A stretch of 64,000 nt of DNA from Colwellia sp. Its GTDB lineage: Bacteria > Pseudomonadota > Gammaproteobacteria > Enterobacterales > Alteromonadaceae. The notes under the pieces are model-generated. The model had not been told where the DNA came from. It saw nothing but the letters and a program-made list of their open reading frames with translations, and searched no databases. A program made the position numbers and the translations under genes. Where the stretch lies: the NCBI GenBank assembly GCA_013215385.1, contig JABSOY010000007.1, positions 1-64,000 on the forward strand. Direction: 5' to 3'. This document shows positions 32,588 through 42,379 of the stretch, one piece after another. How positions within the stretch are numbered: the stretch's first letter is position 1; each line of letters starts with the position of its first letter.

Positions 32588-34027
32588 TCAAATACCGCCC
32601 ATACAGAGATATTTAATTTCAAGATAATCATCAAGGCCATATTTAGAACCTTCACGCCCGTTACCTGACTGTTTCATACCGCCGAAAGGAGCGGCAGCAT
32701 TAGAAATAATACCTTCATTAATGCCAATCATGCCAAATTCTAGTGCTTCTGATATCCGCCATACTCGACCAATATCCCGGGCATAAAAATAGGCCGCTAA
32801 CCCGTATTCAGTATCATTAGCAATTTGAAGCGCTTCTTGCTCAGTTTTAAAACTGATAATAGGTGCTACAGGGCCAAAAATTTCGTTAGCAGCAATTGCC
32901 ATTTCATTCGTTACATCAGCTAAAACGGTTGGTTGATAAAAACAACTGCCCTGTTCAGACACTCCACCTGTTAACAGTCGAGCCCCCGCATTCAGTGACA
33001 GAGCAACTAATTGTTTTACCTCATCAATAGCTGAAGTGGAAATCATCGGGCCAATATTTACAGCATGGTCTAAACCGTTACCTAATGTTAACGCTTCAAC
33101 CGCGATTACAAATTTTTCAGTAAATTCTTTTAATACAGATTCTTGCACTAAAATACGATTGGTACAAACGCAAGTTTGTCCCGCATTGCGGTATTTTGAA
33201 ACAACAGCCCCTTGAACCGCAGCATTAATGTCAGCATCATCAAAAACAATAAACGGAGCATTGCCTCCAAGTTCCATTGATACTTTTTTTACCGTTGATG
33301 CACATTGTTTAATTAACGTTTTACCAACGTTAGTTGAACCAGTAAAAGTAAACTTGGCAACATCAGGATGAGTCGTGAGTACTTCTCCCATCGCACGCGA
33401 ATCAGTGCCAACAACGACATTAAATACGCCATCAGGTATTCCTGCTTGCTTAGAAAGTTCGGCTAATGCTAAGGCTGACAATGGAGTAAGTGCTGCAGGT
33501 CTAACAACAAAGGTGCAACCAGCGGCTAAGGCTGCCGCAGCTTTACGCGTAATCATCGCATTGGGGAAATTCCATGGCGTAATGGCTGCAACAACACCTA
33601 CGGGCTGCTTGATAACAACAATGCGTTTATCGTTACTCGGAGCCTGCATAGTGTCGCCATAGATGCGTTTTCCTTCTTCAGCGAACCATTCAATGAATGA
33701 TGCACCATAAGAAATTTCGCCTTTAGCTTCAGCTAAGGGTTTGCCCTGCTCTAACGTTAATAGCTCAGCTAATTCATCTTGGTTTTTCATCACAAGATCA
33801 AACCATTTTCGCATTAATAGCGCACGTTCGTTGGCTGGTTTTTGAGACCACCCCCTTAAAGCTATCTTAGCCGCAACAACGGCTTGCTCGGTTTCAGTAA
33901 CACCTGCATTTGATACATTTGCCAGTACACTGTTATCAAAAGGATTAGTTACCTCAAAATATGTTGCAGAAGATAACCATTGGCCATTAATATAAGAGCC
34001 CGTTTTTAATAAGTTTGATTGATACAT
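32588..34027 (-). CDS. gabD: NAD(P)-dependent succinate-semialdehyde dehydrogenase
   Basis: 479 residues of the aldehyde dehydrogenase family, matching GabD in length (E. coli 482). The catalytic Cys is in AGQTCVCTNR near residue 282, the general-base Glu in SMELGGNAPF near 254, and the cofactor site in TPWNFPNAM and FTGSTNVGK. It oxidises succinate semialdehyde to succinate in GABA and related catabolism. The ARG-type residues NRILVQ after the Cys favour SSADH over betaine aldehyde or glutarate semialdehyde enzymes, though glutarate semialdehyde cannot be excluded. It is convergent with the siderophore island, and its upstream region has no PvdS-type box, so I treat it as the first gene outside the island. 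Confidence 0.85.
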   Translation of the reverse strand: MYQSNLLKTGSYINGQWLSSATYFEVTNPFDNSVLANVSNAGVTETEQAVVAAKIALRGWSQKPANERALLMRKWFDLVMKNQDELAELLTLEQGKPLAEAKGEISYGASFIEWFAEEGKRIYGDTMQAPSNDKRIVVIKQPVGVVAAITPWNFPNAMITRKAAAALAAGCTFVVRPAALTPLSALALAELSKQAGIPDGVFNVVVGTDSRAMGEVLTTHPDVAKFTFTGSTNVGKTLIKQCASTVKKVSMELGGNAPFIVFDDADINAAVQGAVVSKYRNAGQTCVCTNRILVQESVLKEFTEKFVIAVEALTLGNGLDHAVNIGPMISTSAIDEVKQLVALSLNAGARLLTGGVSEQGSCFYQPTVLADVTNEMAIAANEIFGPVAPIISFKTEQEALQIANDTEYGLAAYFYARDIGRVWRISEALEFGMIGINEGIISNAAAPFGGMKQSGNGREGSKYGLDDYLEIKYLCMGGI

Positions 34028-34446
34028 AATTTCACTATTTTTTAGCGGTAATTAAATCTTAATGTTTTTAAAGCGTTTATTTCTACTTTGCTGTCTCTGG
34101 ATGATTTTAAACCATAATGTCTTACCGATACTATTTCCAATTTAACATCTACCTTAGTTTTACCAAGGTAAATAACAGATTAACTGACTTTGCTCTCATC
34201 GCCCAACCACAAGTTCACCTTCAAGTATTATTCAAGTGTTTGTTTTAAAATTATGCATAAAGAATATACAAGCGTATTAAAATATGGACATGGAGTTCAA
34301 TTGAAATTAAACGCTAATTTGGCTTTCAATTGCTTAATGAAGTTTTAAGTTAGCTACTTTATTATAAAATGCTAAAACAACAAAAGACAATATCTGCTGT
34401 CCTTTCAATAGAATGTTGATACATAGCTCCGTAGCATTAGTAAATA
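34028..34446. other. Gene-free stretch upstream of gabD
   Basis: About 420 bases of AT-rich sequence between the gabD start and the stop of the DUF3750 gene. It holds the gabD promoter by position, but no PvdS-type box, RNA gene or clear hairpin was seen. Confidence 0.5.
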
Positions 34447-34974
34447 TTAATCAGCGTAGCCACTGCCAATAGCACTTAACGGTAGTTCTAATTCAAGCTC
34501 TGGCACTTGCAGGCCAATCCAAGCGACAAAAGTATTACTGTTAGGACCAGGAAAAATACTATATTCATTTAGCCAAGGGTAACGTGCTATTGCAGCCTGA
34601 ATTTTAGGAATAAGCTTTGAAGCTTTATCACCTTTAATAGAAAGTAATAACTTAGGTTTTGAACCATACCAGTATCTATCGGGTGTTGTAGTTTTATATT
34701 GCCTGATTGCAGGTTTCCCTTGCCTAACTTGCCAACCGATAACTTCATAAACTCTATATTCAGTCGCTTTTTTTTCTTTAATTGCGATCCAAGGGTGGAC
34801 AGCAAACCAGCCACGCCAACTAAAAGCATCTGCAGCATAGAATTCAATGATGGCTCGACTATCTTCACTAGGTAGAGTAGCAATACCAGCGGGTTCTCTA
34901 CTTGCTGTCCGCCAATTACTGTTAGTACAAGCACTGAGAAGTATGACAACACAGATAATATTCCAATATCTCAT
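34447..34974 (-). CDS. DUF3750-family lipoprotein
   Basis: 175 residues. The N-terminus is a lipoprotein signal peptide with lipobox LLSAC (Cys16), and Asn at +2-region positions gives no Lol-avoidance Asp. The mature part has SRAIIEFYAADAFSWRGWFAVHPWIAIKEK and a later NSNTFVAWI segment, which I recognise as the DUF3750 pattern. Family members are mostly uncharacterised; the conserved Trp, His and Asn residues could form a small active site, but no reaction is known to me. The gene stands alone, with gene-free DNA on both sides. Confidence 0.8.
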   Translation of the reverse strand: MRYWNIICVVILLSACTNSNWRTASREPAGIATLPSEDSRAIIEFYAADAFSWRGWFAVHPWIAIKEKKATEYRVYEVIGWQVRQGKPAIRQYKTTTPDRYWYGSKPKLLLSIKGDKASKLIPKIQAAIARYPWLNEYSIFPGPNSNTFVAWIGLQVPELELELPLSAIGSGYAD

Positions 34975-35256
34975 ATATATTATTGATACACCCTTTTAAT
35001 TGTGAATTTCAAGTTTTAAGCATCACACTGTTATAGTTATATTAAATAAATTTAAAATAGCAGTTATTTTATGAAGGGTAAATCTATTTAGATTTGGTTT
35101 TTGTAACAGTATAAAACGGAAAGTCTGAGTCAATATTCAGCTTTTATTAATATGCAGGCTAAATATGACCGACGGGTAAATATGCTAAGTACCCCGAGAA
35201 ATAAAAACAAACTCTCGTAGTAATAAACAGACTGATATATGAATAAAATCAGCTAG

Positions 35257-38025
35257 CTATTTGATTTTAAACGCTGATGATTCTTTTTCTAATTCGCTAG
35301 CCAAACGAGCAAGCTCGACACTTGATTGTGAAATATTTTCAGTAGCTTGACTCGTTTCTGTTACACCAGAGTTTAAAATTTCAACATTTTTTAAGATTTC
35401 TTCGACAACAACAGATTGTTCTTCTGCTGCTGTTGCAATTTGCACACTTAAGTCACTAATTTCATTCATATCGCTTGCAATAACTTGGTTGATTTCTCTA
35501 GCTTCTTTAGCATGCATCTGCACCGAATCAGCCTGAACGACACTGTTTGCCATAACTTCAACCGATGAGTTTGCGCCATCGACGATAATATTGATCATCT
35601 CATCAATTTCTTTGGTTGAGTCTTGGGTTCTTTGTGCAAGTTGACGAACTTCATCAGCGACTACCGCAAAACCACGACCTTGATCACCAGCCCGAGCGGC
35701 TTCAATCGCAGCATTTAATGCTAATAAATTAGTTTGATCAGCAATACTTTTTATAACATCGAGAATATTAACTACTTGATCAAAGTCTTTTCTCACTTTT
35801 TGAACGCTTTGCTCAGATTGCTTAATATGCTCGCTCATATTAACAATTGAGTGATAAGTTTCATCTAACTTACTAGCGCCATCGTTCACTTTATTTTTAA
35901 TATTATCTACTGCCGATGATGTAGTCGCAGTACTGGCTGCAACCTCATTAACAGTTGCCCCCATTTCCTGCATTGCCGTAGCAAGTTGCTCTGCAATCGC
36001 CTGTTGCTCTGCAACCGTAGAATTTGTTTGCGTGGTTATTGCCGCAAGTTCCTCAGAGGTGGATGCTTGTTGAATGGCTATCCCCGAAATATTCCCTACC
36101 ATTTTAGATAAGTTAACTATCATCTTCCTAATAGCAACTTGCAAGTTACCAACCTCATCTTCGGACGTTTTATCAACCTGCATAGTTAAATCGCCACTAG
36201 CCACTTTTTCAGCAACATCAGCAATTTCGCTAATTGGCGTCGCTATACGTTTGGCCACAAAGAAACCAACCATGACCACCACAGCAATAATAGTAATCAT
36301 TAAACTGATCATAAAAATGGTATTTTTTCGTATTGATGCAAAAGCTTCTAGCTCATCTATTTCGGATAATATAGCCCAATTAAAATGATCAAATTCGATG
36401 CGGTCAAAAGATGAAAGTACTGGGTTACCATTATAATCAATAATAATATCGGTACCTTTTTCACCTGTTAGTGCACGTTTAACCGCAACGGTGTCGACGC
36501 CATTTTTTGCAACTGAACCAGCAAAACTTGCTTTTACAGTATGGCCATTAGGATCTAAGTATGAGTTACTGCGCATTTTTAAATCTTGACCAACTAAATA
36601 ACTTTCTCCTGTTTCTCCCATACCTTCTCTGATCCCCATGATTGTTTGTATTCCCTCTAGAGGTAACTGCAAAGCAACATAAAGTGCAGCTTGCCCATCG
36701 GGTTTTAACAAGGGTTGTCCAATAAATGCGGCAGGATCACCATTACTGGGTTCATAAGGAGCAAAGTCTACAAAACCGTATTTTTTACTGTTACTAATAT
36801 CCTTAATTAAGCGGCCCAAATTAGAATACGCATATTTTCCAGTTAAAATATTAGTATTGAAATCAGATTCTTTGGTTACAGTATAAAAAATATGACCATT
36901 CGGATTTATCAAAAACAAATCATAGTAACCATATTTTTCAATATAACCTTTATAAAAATCTTCATTATTAGCTGTTCTAGGGTTAAATGCTTCTGCAACA
37001 TCAATTTCGGAGATAATAGCCCACCGTACACTACTGGCAATATCGATATAGTCCCAACTGCTGACGACGGGATTATTGTTATAATCTATGATGACGCGAG
37101 TGTTTTTCTCTCCATTCAATGCACTTTCAGCGGCTTCAGTTTGAACTTTGTTTGTATCAGCAAATGAAGCTTTAACAGAATATTCAGCTGGGTTTAGGTA
37201 AGAGTCTGAGCGCATGAGTTTATCTTGTCCGACAAGGTAGGATTCTCCCGATGTACCCATACCTTCTCTAATACCTAAAATACTATTAATTTTGTCCAAG
37301 GGTTGTTGATAGGCAATATAACCTATACGTTTACCATTAACCTCTACCGGTTTGACCATGAATGCGGCGGGATCATTATTACTGGGAGCATAGGGAAGAA
37401 AGTCGGCAAATTGAATGTCATTTGAATCTGATTGTTTAGCTAATTTAAATGCTTGATAAAATGAACTGCCAGTTAAATCTTGCGGGATTTTTTGTCCTAA
37501 GTCACTTTCTCTCGTAACAGAATAGACAATAGTGCCCCTAGCGCTGATTATAAAAAAGTCGTACCAGCCAAAGTAGGATAATAATGGCTTAAAGTTTTTA
37601 TCGTATTTATTAAGTGATTTAGTCCATAGGTTCTTGTTAGAAAAATTATTAACTAGTTCAGCTATGGCTTGGTGGATACTGTTTTCATTTGCAAGAATTT
37701 CCAATTGAATATTATTATTCTTAAAGTAATCCTTAAGTTGAGATTTTTTAAGTTCATTTATTGCTGATAACTTCATAAATGCTTGTTGTTGCATAGTATC
37801 GGCTATATCAATAAGAACGCCCATATCGCTTTTACGTTCATCAAAGTAATGCTCAATAGATTGTTTCTTAATTTGATTAATAGCGGTTAGCTCGTTATAA
37901 ACTTTACCCGTAACATCTACTGAGCTATTCATAGTTGAAATAATACTAACAATAGCAGCAGGAACTAGGCCTAACACGATAAAAATAGCGACAAACTTTA
38001 CTTTTAAACTCTTCAAGTTAATCAT
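35257..38025 (-). CDS. Methyl-accepting chemotaxis protein with duplicated sensor region
   Basis: 922 residues. One membrane helix near 10-30, a periplasmic sensor of about 540 residues, a second helix near 570-592, a HAMP domain, and a cytoplasmic signalling domain with the hairpin tip [35 protein letters not shown] region near 778 (key residues E, A, R, G). The sensor contains two related copies of one unit: each has [18 protein letters not shown], a KMRS/LMRS segment, VKASFA, IDYNxNPVxSSxD and WAIISEID-like stretches. This doubling makes it longer than usual receptors of 500 to 700 residues. AAGAGG precedes the ATG. Ligand unknown; the repeats look like Cache-type PAS folds. It is monocistronic. 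Confidence 0.95.
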   Translation of the reverse strand: MINLKSLKVKFVAIFIVLGLVPAAIVSIISTMNSSVDVTGKVYNELTAINQIKKQSIEHYFDERKSDMGVLIDIADTMQQQAFMKLSAINELKKSQLKDYFKNNNIQLEILANENSIHQAIAELVNNFSNKNLWTKSLNKYDKNFKPLLSYFGWYDFFIISARGTIVYSVTRESDLGQKIPQDLTGSSFYQAFKLAKQSDSNDIQFADFLPYAPSNNDPAAFMVKPVEVNGKRIGYIAYQQPLDKINSILGIREGMGTSGESYLVGQDKLMRSDSYLNPAEYSVKASFADTNKVQTEAAESALNGEKNTRVIIDYNNNPVVSSWDYIDIASSVRWAIISEIDVAEAFNPRTANNEDFYKGYIEKYGYYDLFLINPNGHIFYTVTKESDFNTNILTGKYAYSNLGRLIKDISNSKKYGFVDFAPYEPSNGDPAAFIGQPLLKPDGQAALYVALQLPLEGIQTIMGIREGMGETGESYLVGQDLKMRSNSYLDPNGHTVKASFAGSVAKNGVDTVAVKRALTGEKGTDIIIDYNGNPVLSSFDRIEFDHFNWAILSEIDELEAFASIRKNTIFMISLMITIIAVVVMVGFFVAKRIATPISEIADVAEKVASGDLTMQVDKTSEDEVGNLQVAIRKMIVNLSKMVGNISGIAIQQASTSEELAAITTQTNSTVAEQQAIAEQLATAMQEMGATVNEVAASTATTSSAVDNIKNKVNDGASKLDETYHSIVNMSEHIKQSEQSVQKVRKDFDQVVNILDVIKSIADQTNLLALNAAIEAARAGDQGRGFAVVADEVRQLAQRTQDSTKEIDEMINIIVDGANSSVEVMANSVVQADSVQMHAKEAREINQVIASDMNEISDLSVQIATAAEEQSVVVEEILKNVEILNSGVTETSQATENISQSSVELARLASELEKESSAFKIK

Positions 38026-38790
38026 AAAACCTCTTAAGCTTTTATATTAAATCTTTCTTGAACTTAAAATTATTGACCATACCTATTAAATTTTTTTATC
38101 GGTTAAAGAAATAAGTATATCTATATTGTTAGTATAAATAGTAGGCTATTTATCACCATAACGCTGATGTGAACATTAATTAGCATTGCAGTGACAACTC
38201 GCTCGGGATGTTTTTGAATATTCGGATACTTCGCACCGATATATATACAGGCCATCAATAATAACAAATAACAGCCATTTTACTTCAAGAAATACTCTTC
38301 TTGTGTTCCTGCTTAGCTGGTAGATTCAGAACTCGATGGCCTTCGTCATTTAGCTATATATGTCGGTATTGATAGCTGAATTAGATTAAATACACCAAGT
38401 AATAATAAAGGTAACAATCTGAAATTATGGGCAATGCTTGTGCTGTGTGTTTATTACTACTTAGTTGTTAAATATAAAAACTATTGTTGGGCGAATATTA
38501 TTTACAGAAACAGAATTAAACTTTTCGTTATCTTTCACTTTCGCGAGTGACGAATTAAAAGCTTATTTTCATCAAGTAGATAACAAGTTGGTAATACCAA
38601 CCCGTCATCAGTTTGATGCTAAAAGCGGTTGCCCCGGGCACAGATTTCAATCCAATTTTCATTGCGCGTAAGTAATAATGTTCGTGGAATTCGAGGCAGG
38701 GTTTGTCCCTTAAATGCATTACAAGACCAACTTCGTTATGATGTATGGGCGAAACTTAACAGAAGCGCACACGCTTCTGTATTTAGATGT
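38026..38790. other. Long gene-free stretch with an interrupted inverted repeat
   Basis: 765 bases with no convincing gene. Two short open frames (38465-38671 and 38629-38823) lack family resemblance and good starts. 38235-38256 and 38335-38367 are related in inverted orientation, with about 12 extra bases in the right copy, which could be a decayed small mobile element. Confidence 0.4.
38760..38779 (-). terminator. Hairpin after the GNAT gene
   Basis: Perfect 8-bp arms (38760-38767 and 38772-38779) with a 4-base loop, starting 12 bp beyond the acetyltransferase stop. On the minus strand it is followed by TTAAGTTT, a weak U-tract. Confidence 0.55.
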
Positions 38791-39357
38791 TTAAGTGACT
38801 TGTTTTATTCCAAGATACTCTGACTTAATTAAGCCAAAACATTTAAGATCGTGGAACTGGTTTTTCCAATAACCACTTTGTCGACGAATTCCTTCTTCTT
38901 TAAAACCAATTTTAAATAAAAGAAACTCTGAGGCTGAATTCCCAGCAACAGTATCACCCTGAATACGATTCAATTCACCACATTTTAACTCACCTAGGAA
39001 TGCTGATGTAATAATCCGATGAACAGCTTCCGTTGTGTAACCCTTTCCCCAAAATTGTGGTAGTAAGTCGTACCCTATCACAGCACTCTTCATTTTAGGA
39101 CTCCATGTATTAAAGCCGCAAGTTCCTATTAATTGATTTGTTTCCTTTAAACGTATTGCCCAACGAATACCTAGATTTTCTTTGAAACGAACATTAAATA
39201 ATTCTATTAATTCCGTCGCTTGTGACGGCTCAGTGAAAGCTTCGAGATCGTAATATTCAACAACTGAATTATTCGAGAATAACTCAAATAAGCTAGCTGA
39301 ATCTTCTTTAGATAATTGATCTAACTTTAAACGCTTTGTTTTTAATACCGGAAACAT
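38791..39357 (-). CDS. GNAT N-acetyltransferase, RimJ/RimL type
   Basis: 188 residues. The RimJ/RimL-like start FPVLKTKRLKLDQLSKEDSASLFELF is followed by RWAIRLKETNQLIGTCGF (strands 2-3), then an acetyl-CoA region of the form LLPQFWGKGYTTEAVHRII and a C-terminal GFKEEGIRRQSGYWKNQFHDLKCFGLIKSEY. Members acetylate ribosomal protein or other amino groups; the exact substrate is not predictable. A strong AAGGAGG site lies about 9 bases before the ATG, which fixes the start. Confidence 0.9.
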   Translation of the reverse strand: MFPVLKTKRLKLDQLSKEDSASLFELFSNNSVVEYYDLEAFTEPSQATELIELFNVRFKENLGIRWAIRLKETNQLIGTCGFNTWSPKMKSAVIGYDLLPQFWGKGYTTEAVHRIITSAFLGELKCGELNRIQGDTVAGNSASEFLLFKIGFKEEGIRRQSGYWKNQFHDLKCFGLIKSEYLGIKQVT

Positions 39358-39485
39358 TGGTCCTGTTCCTCCTTGATAGAGACTGCCTTATTTAGTGGCA
39401 ATAAATAGTTAACTAAAATTTAAATGGTCGATAGTTATCAACCATTTAGCATTCGTTTGAGTTGCTTGTATCGATCATAGTCTGC

Positions 39486-39905
39486 TTATAATCTTACCCA
39501 TTCTTGCTTTAATCCGATCAGATGAATAATGCCAAAACATAAACAAATCAAAGAGCTCCACAGCCAAAATTCAGGAGAGCGCCCCATCGGTGAATTAACA
39601 AAAAATAAGCCAGCAATACCACGAACTAAATAAATTAGCGTTATTAAAATAAGAGCTATACGAATTAAAGGTAAGCGGAAAATAACACCTGCTGCAGAAA
39701 ATGCGTAAAGTGACCAAATGGACAGCACTAGCACAATACCAGTAGTAATGATTGTCGGTTGTATACGACCTTGTTCAGCAAGTATAGCCATTTGCTCTCC
39801 TGCCCCAAAAAAGCGGTACCAAGAAGCGCCAAAATAAATACAACCGATATGTAAAACGGCGACAATAGCACTTAAAGTACCAGCAATAATTAAAAATATA
39901 TTCAT
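39486..39905 (-). CDS. Small integral membrane protein, four helices
   Basis: 139 residues, with hydrophobic segments near 3-22, 52-72, 77-98 and 112-130. Between the first two lies the polar stretch RFFGAGEQMAILAEQGRIQP. It resembles uncharacterised small membrane proteins of marine gammaproteobacteria; no enzymatic motif is visible. The triple 20-bp repeat lies immediately upstream of its start. Confidence 0.75.
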   Translation of the reverse strand: MNIFLIIAGTLSAIVAVLHIGCIYFGASWYRFFGAGEQMAILAEQGRIQPTIITTGIVLVLSIWSLYAFSAAGVIFRLPLIRIALILITLIYLVRGIAGLFFVNSPMGRSPEFWLWSSLICLCFGIIHLIGLKQEWVRL

Positions 39906-39942
39906 ATTGAGATAAAACTTCCCGATAAACTAACAGGTCAAA

Positions 39943-40002
39943 TAAGGGTAAAAAGACTAGTATAAGGGTAAAAAGACTAGTATAAGGGTAAAAAGACTAG
40001 TA
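39943..40002. repeat. Three exact tandem copies of a 20-bp unit
   Basis: Copies at 39943-39962, 39963-39982 and 39983-40002, each reading TAAGGGTAAAAAGACTAGTA. They lie in the gap between the LysE-type gene (stop at 40036) and the small membrane protein start (39905). There are no spacers, so this is not a CRISPR. Confidence 0.95.
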
Positions 40003-40035
40003 AAACTACATCCAACAGCTTAACTATTTTGTTTA

Positions 40036-40650
40036 TTAAACAACATATTGAACAACTAGTTCTTCTAATACAGGAAATACTGATGCAATTAAAAGAAAAG
40101 CCATTGATAAATTAAACATTTTTTGATGTTTTGGCGATTTTAGGTACCTTTTAAGACCAGCGCCAAAATAAAGCCAAATACCGACACAAGGGAAAGCGAC
40201 AAGAAAAAAAGCTAAAGCAATATAGATGACCTGTACAAAAACATCAGCAGATACTGTCGTATATGCAGCAACTGCACCTGTGGCCATAACCCATGCTTTG
40301 GGGTTAACCCATTGAAACGAAGCTGCTTGGATAAAACTAAATGGTTTTGAATTGACACTTTCTAATGATGTTGCAGAAGAAGATGCAATGAGCCAAGCTA
40401 AATATAATAAATAGACGACACCTAATACTTTGATTATTTCATGGATTAAAGGATATTTTTCAAATATAACACTAAAACCTAAACCGACCAGCATTACCAT
40501 AACAGGAAAACCAAAACATATACCTAACAAGTGCGGAATGCTCTTTTTAATACCGTAATTTAAACCCGATGTCATTATCATTATATTATTCGGGCCAGGC
40601 GTTATTGTTGTTGACGCTGCAAATAATAAAATAACCAGATAAAACTCCAT
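40036..40650 (-). CDS. LysE/RhtB-family amino-acid exporter
   Basis: 204 residues from the chosen ATG at 40650, which has AAGGA about 9 bases before it; an in-frame ATG ten codons earlier has no good site. Six hydrophobic segments, the family signature STTITPGPNNIMIMTSGLNYG near the start, and the PKAWVMATG motif in the middle. The family exports amino acids such as lysine, homoserine, threonine or cysteine derivatives; the substrate is unknown here. It is more like the RhtB/EamB branch (cysteine and O-acetylserine) than classic LysE, but this is a weak call. Confidence 0.88.
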   Translation of the reverse strand: MEFYLVILLFAASTTITPGPNNIMIMTSGLNYGIKKSIPHLLGICFGFPVMVMLVGLGFSVIFEKYPLIHEIIKVLGVVYLLYLAWLIASSSATSLESVNSKPFSFIQAASFQWVNPKAWVMATGAVAAYTTVSADVFVQVIYIALAFFLVAFPCVGIWLYFGAGLKRYLKSPKHQKMFNLSMAFLLIASVFPVLEELVVQYVV

Positions 40651-41320
40651 ACTTCTAAATTCCTTGCTAATGGCCGACAAATAGGCAAAAGATACGGGCT
40701 AAACAAGTAAATTTCTAGGTTATAACTGCTTAGCGTTTATTCAAGAAACTTATTATATACTAGTTTAATTCGGATTTACTTTTGATGTTAAAACATGATC
40801 TTACCATGAGCCAGATATTTTAAAATATGATTTTTATAAACCTTATTATTGAATAAAAAAGCTTATTCAATAACTTTCCAGAACGGGTATTTCCTTGCAT
40901 ATAATTAGCCATAATTCTAGGTAAATTATATTCATTAAAGATATATTTTAGTGATGATTACAGCATTTCAAATATTAATCCTTTACCTTGATATTTTTCG
41001 GAGATTGACTAGCCCAGATTACACGCCTGAAAGACACCATGAACAATATTTGATTATCAATTCATAGTCTTGTGGTGTTAATAGCGAAACAAACAGAATT
41101 TCAGTTTTAAATTCAACGTTATAATCAACTTAATGTCCTCTCAGAGAGGTAACGTCCTAATCATAAAAAATAAATTATCAAACTATTAGCTGTTTTTCAA
41201 CGATTAAATACTTAGTTCTACCATCTATCCCATATACGCTTAGTTAATAATATAGTGTGTCCTTTTTATCGAAGGAGATTCAAATGATGACTTGGTTTTG
41301 TGATTATATGTTTTGCGATA
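40651..41320. other. Gene-free AT-rich stretch
   Basis: About 670 bases with one clear structure, the inverted repeat at 40846-40873, and a strong ribosome site near 41271-41276 leading into a 37-codon frame at the right end. Nothing else was recognised. Confidence 0.5.
40846..40873. repeat. Perfect 11-bp inverted repeat
   Basis: Arms 40846-40856 and 40863-40873 with a 6-base loop, almost all A/T. It stands alone in non-coding DNA, about 200 bp upstream of the LysE-type gene. Function unknown. Confidence 0.7.
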
Positions 41321-41397
41321 TTAACGGGAGTTTAAACCAAGCTCTTTTTGTTTTTTCTTGGTTAAACCAAGAGAAACTAAACGATGCGATTCTGTAA
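41284..41397 (+). CDS. Possible 37-residue small protein with a strong ribosome site
   Basis: AAGGAGA lies 5 to 11 bases before ATG at 41284, on the opposite strand to its neighbours. The product begins MMTWFCDYMFCDINGSLNQA and is rich in aromatic residues and Cys. Its last 77 bases overlap the end of the YjbR-like gene in antisense. Codon evidence is too short to judge; it may be a chance match. Confidence 0.25.
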   Translation: MMTWFCDYMFCDINGSLNQALFVFSWLNQEKLNDAIL

Positions 41398-41686
41398 GGT
41401 AATATATTAAATCATCATCCTTATCTTCAACACGATGAAATTGCTGTATCCATTTCATCCCTCGGTTAGCAAAATATGGGGCTGGTTTATACCCTGCTGA
41501 CTCTTTTAAAAATCCAAAATTTAACGCTGATGTTTTAAAAACAAAAGCAGGCTGTTCATTTTCTGCCCAACCACCAATTGCAAAAACTTTACCACCAACT
41601 TTCCAAACATGAGAGTTTCCCCATTGAACGACATAGGTAGTTGCAAGCAATGAACCACAAAACTTATTAAATTGATCATAATTCAT
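41321..41686 (-). CDS. MmcQ/YjbR-family protein
   Basis: 121 residues from the ATG at 41686, which fits the usual length of 115 to 120; TTGGAAAA lies upstream. An open frame continues 23 codons further upstream but that part is unlike the family. Typical features: YDQFNKFCGSLLATTYVVQWGNSHVWKVGGKVFAIGGW and later KPAPYFANRGMKWIQ and LTKKKQKELG. The fold is a small double-wing shape proposed to bind DNA; the physiological role is unknown. Confidence 0.85.
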   Translation of the reverse strand: MNYDQFNKFCGSLLATTYVVQWGNSHVWKVGGKVFAIGGWAENEQPAFVFKTSALNFGFLKESAGYKPAPYFANRGMKWIQQFHRVEDKDDDLIYYLTESHRLVSLGLTKKKQKELGLNSR

Positions 41687-41792
41687 GAATTTTCCAAGTG
41701 TCATCCGTTGATTGGCTATAGGGTGGAAACTAGTGAAGTAAATTGCAAAATACAAATATTAGTTATCTGTTTATTAGCTGTTTTGTCACTTG

Positions 41793-42164
41793 TTAGCTGT
41801 AAAGTGCGCCAAAAAGACTTGTAGCGGCAATAACGAAAAAGAACAGCCATGACAAGTGTTTACCACGGGTAAATAACAATGAAATAATACCACTTAATGC
41901 GAAAACCACTGCGGTTATCATTAAAATTTCGCTGCGAATATTGTCGCTCGGTTGTGATAAAAAATATAATATGGCTGCAAAGCCCCACCAAGCTAGTGTC
42001 GTGAGATGCCAAGCAAACCTTAGAACTCGTTTTGTAAACCAATCACTGCCCAGTAATTTCGGTAAATTATCACGCGTAAACAAACGTATCAAAAGGTATT
42101 TTTCACCGAGATATGAATGAATACAGCCAATAAATACCAGTAAAAATGACCCGATAAGTAACAT
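41793..42164 (-). CDS. Small integral membrane protein
   Basis: 123 residues from the ATG at 42164, preceded by GGAG at 6 bases; an ATG four codons earlier lacks a ribosome site. Hydrophobic segments near 3-20, 49-68, 80-98 and 103-120. The stretch IHSYLGEKYLLIRLF after the first helix is shared with uncharacterised proteins of this kind, but I know no function. Confidence 0.75.
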   Translation of the reverse strand: MLLIGSFLLVFIGCIHSYLGEKYLLIRLFTRDNLPKLLGSDWFTKRVLRFAWHLTTLAWWGFAAILYFLSQPSDNIRSEILMITAVVFALSGIISLLFTRGKHLSWLFFFVIAATSLFGALYS

Positions 42165-42379
42165 GTTAGTCTCCATAAAAATAATACCCGACTATCAGAC
42201 AATTTTAGTGGATAAAATAAGCGATATATAATGAAAAGCCAAGGTTTTTTTTCAGTTTAACTGCTGAATTATATTAACAATATAATATCCTGCTCGGGCC
42301 TGAGCTAACCAAGCTTAAAGCAGTTAACTGTTTTTAAATTCTACTTTATTTTTTATTATATCTATTAATCTTCACAGAT

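Noticed and set aside
34028-34300. gabD as a member of the siderophore regulon
   Set aside because: No TAAAT-N16-CGT in its upstream region (no ACG at all on the plus strand there), and its known role is unrelated.
34587-34952. 121-codon frame inside the DUF3750 gene
   Set aside because: Shadow of a real lipoprotein gene in another frame; the lipobox frame is clearly better.
38465-38823. Two overlapping open frames after the chemoreceptor
   Set aside because: No recognisable product, no ribosome site, and they overlap each other and the GNAT gene end.
39943-40002. CRISPR array
   Set aside because: The repeats are contiguous with no spacers, and no cas gene is present.
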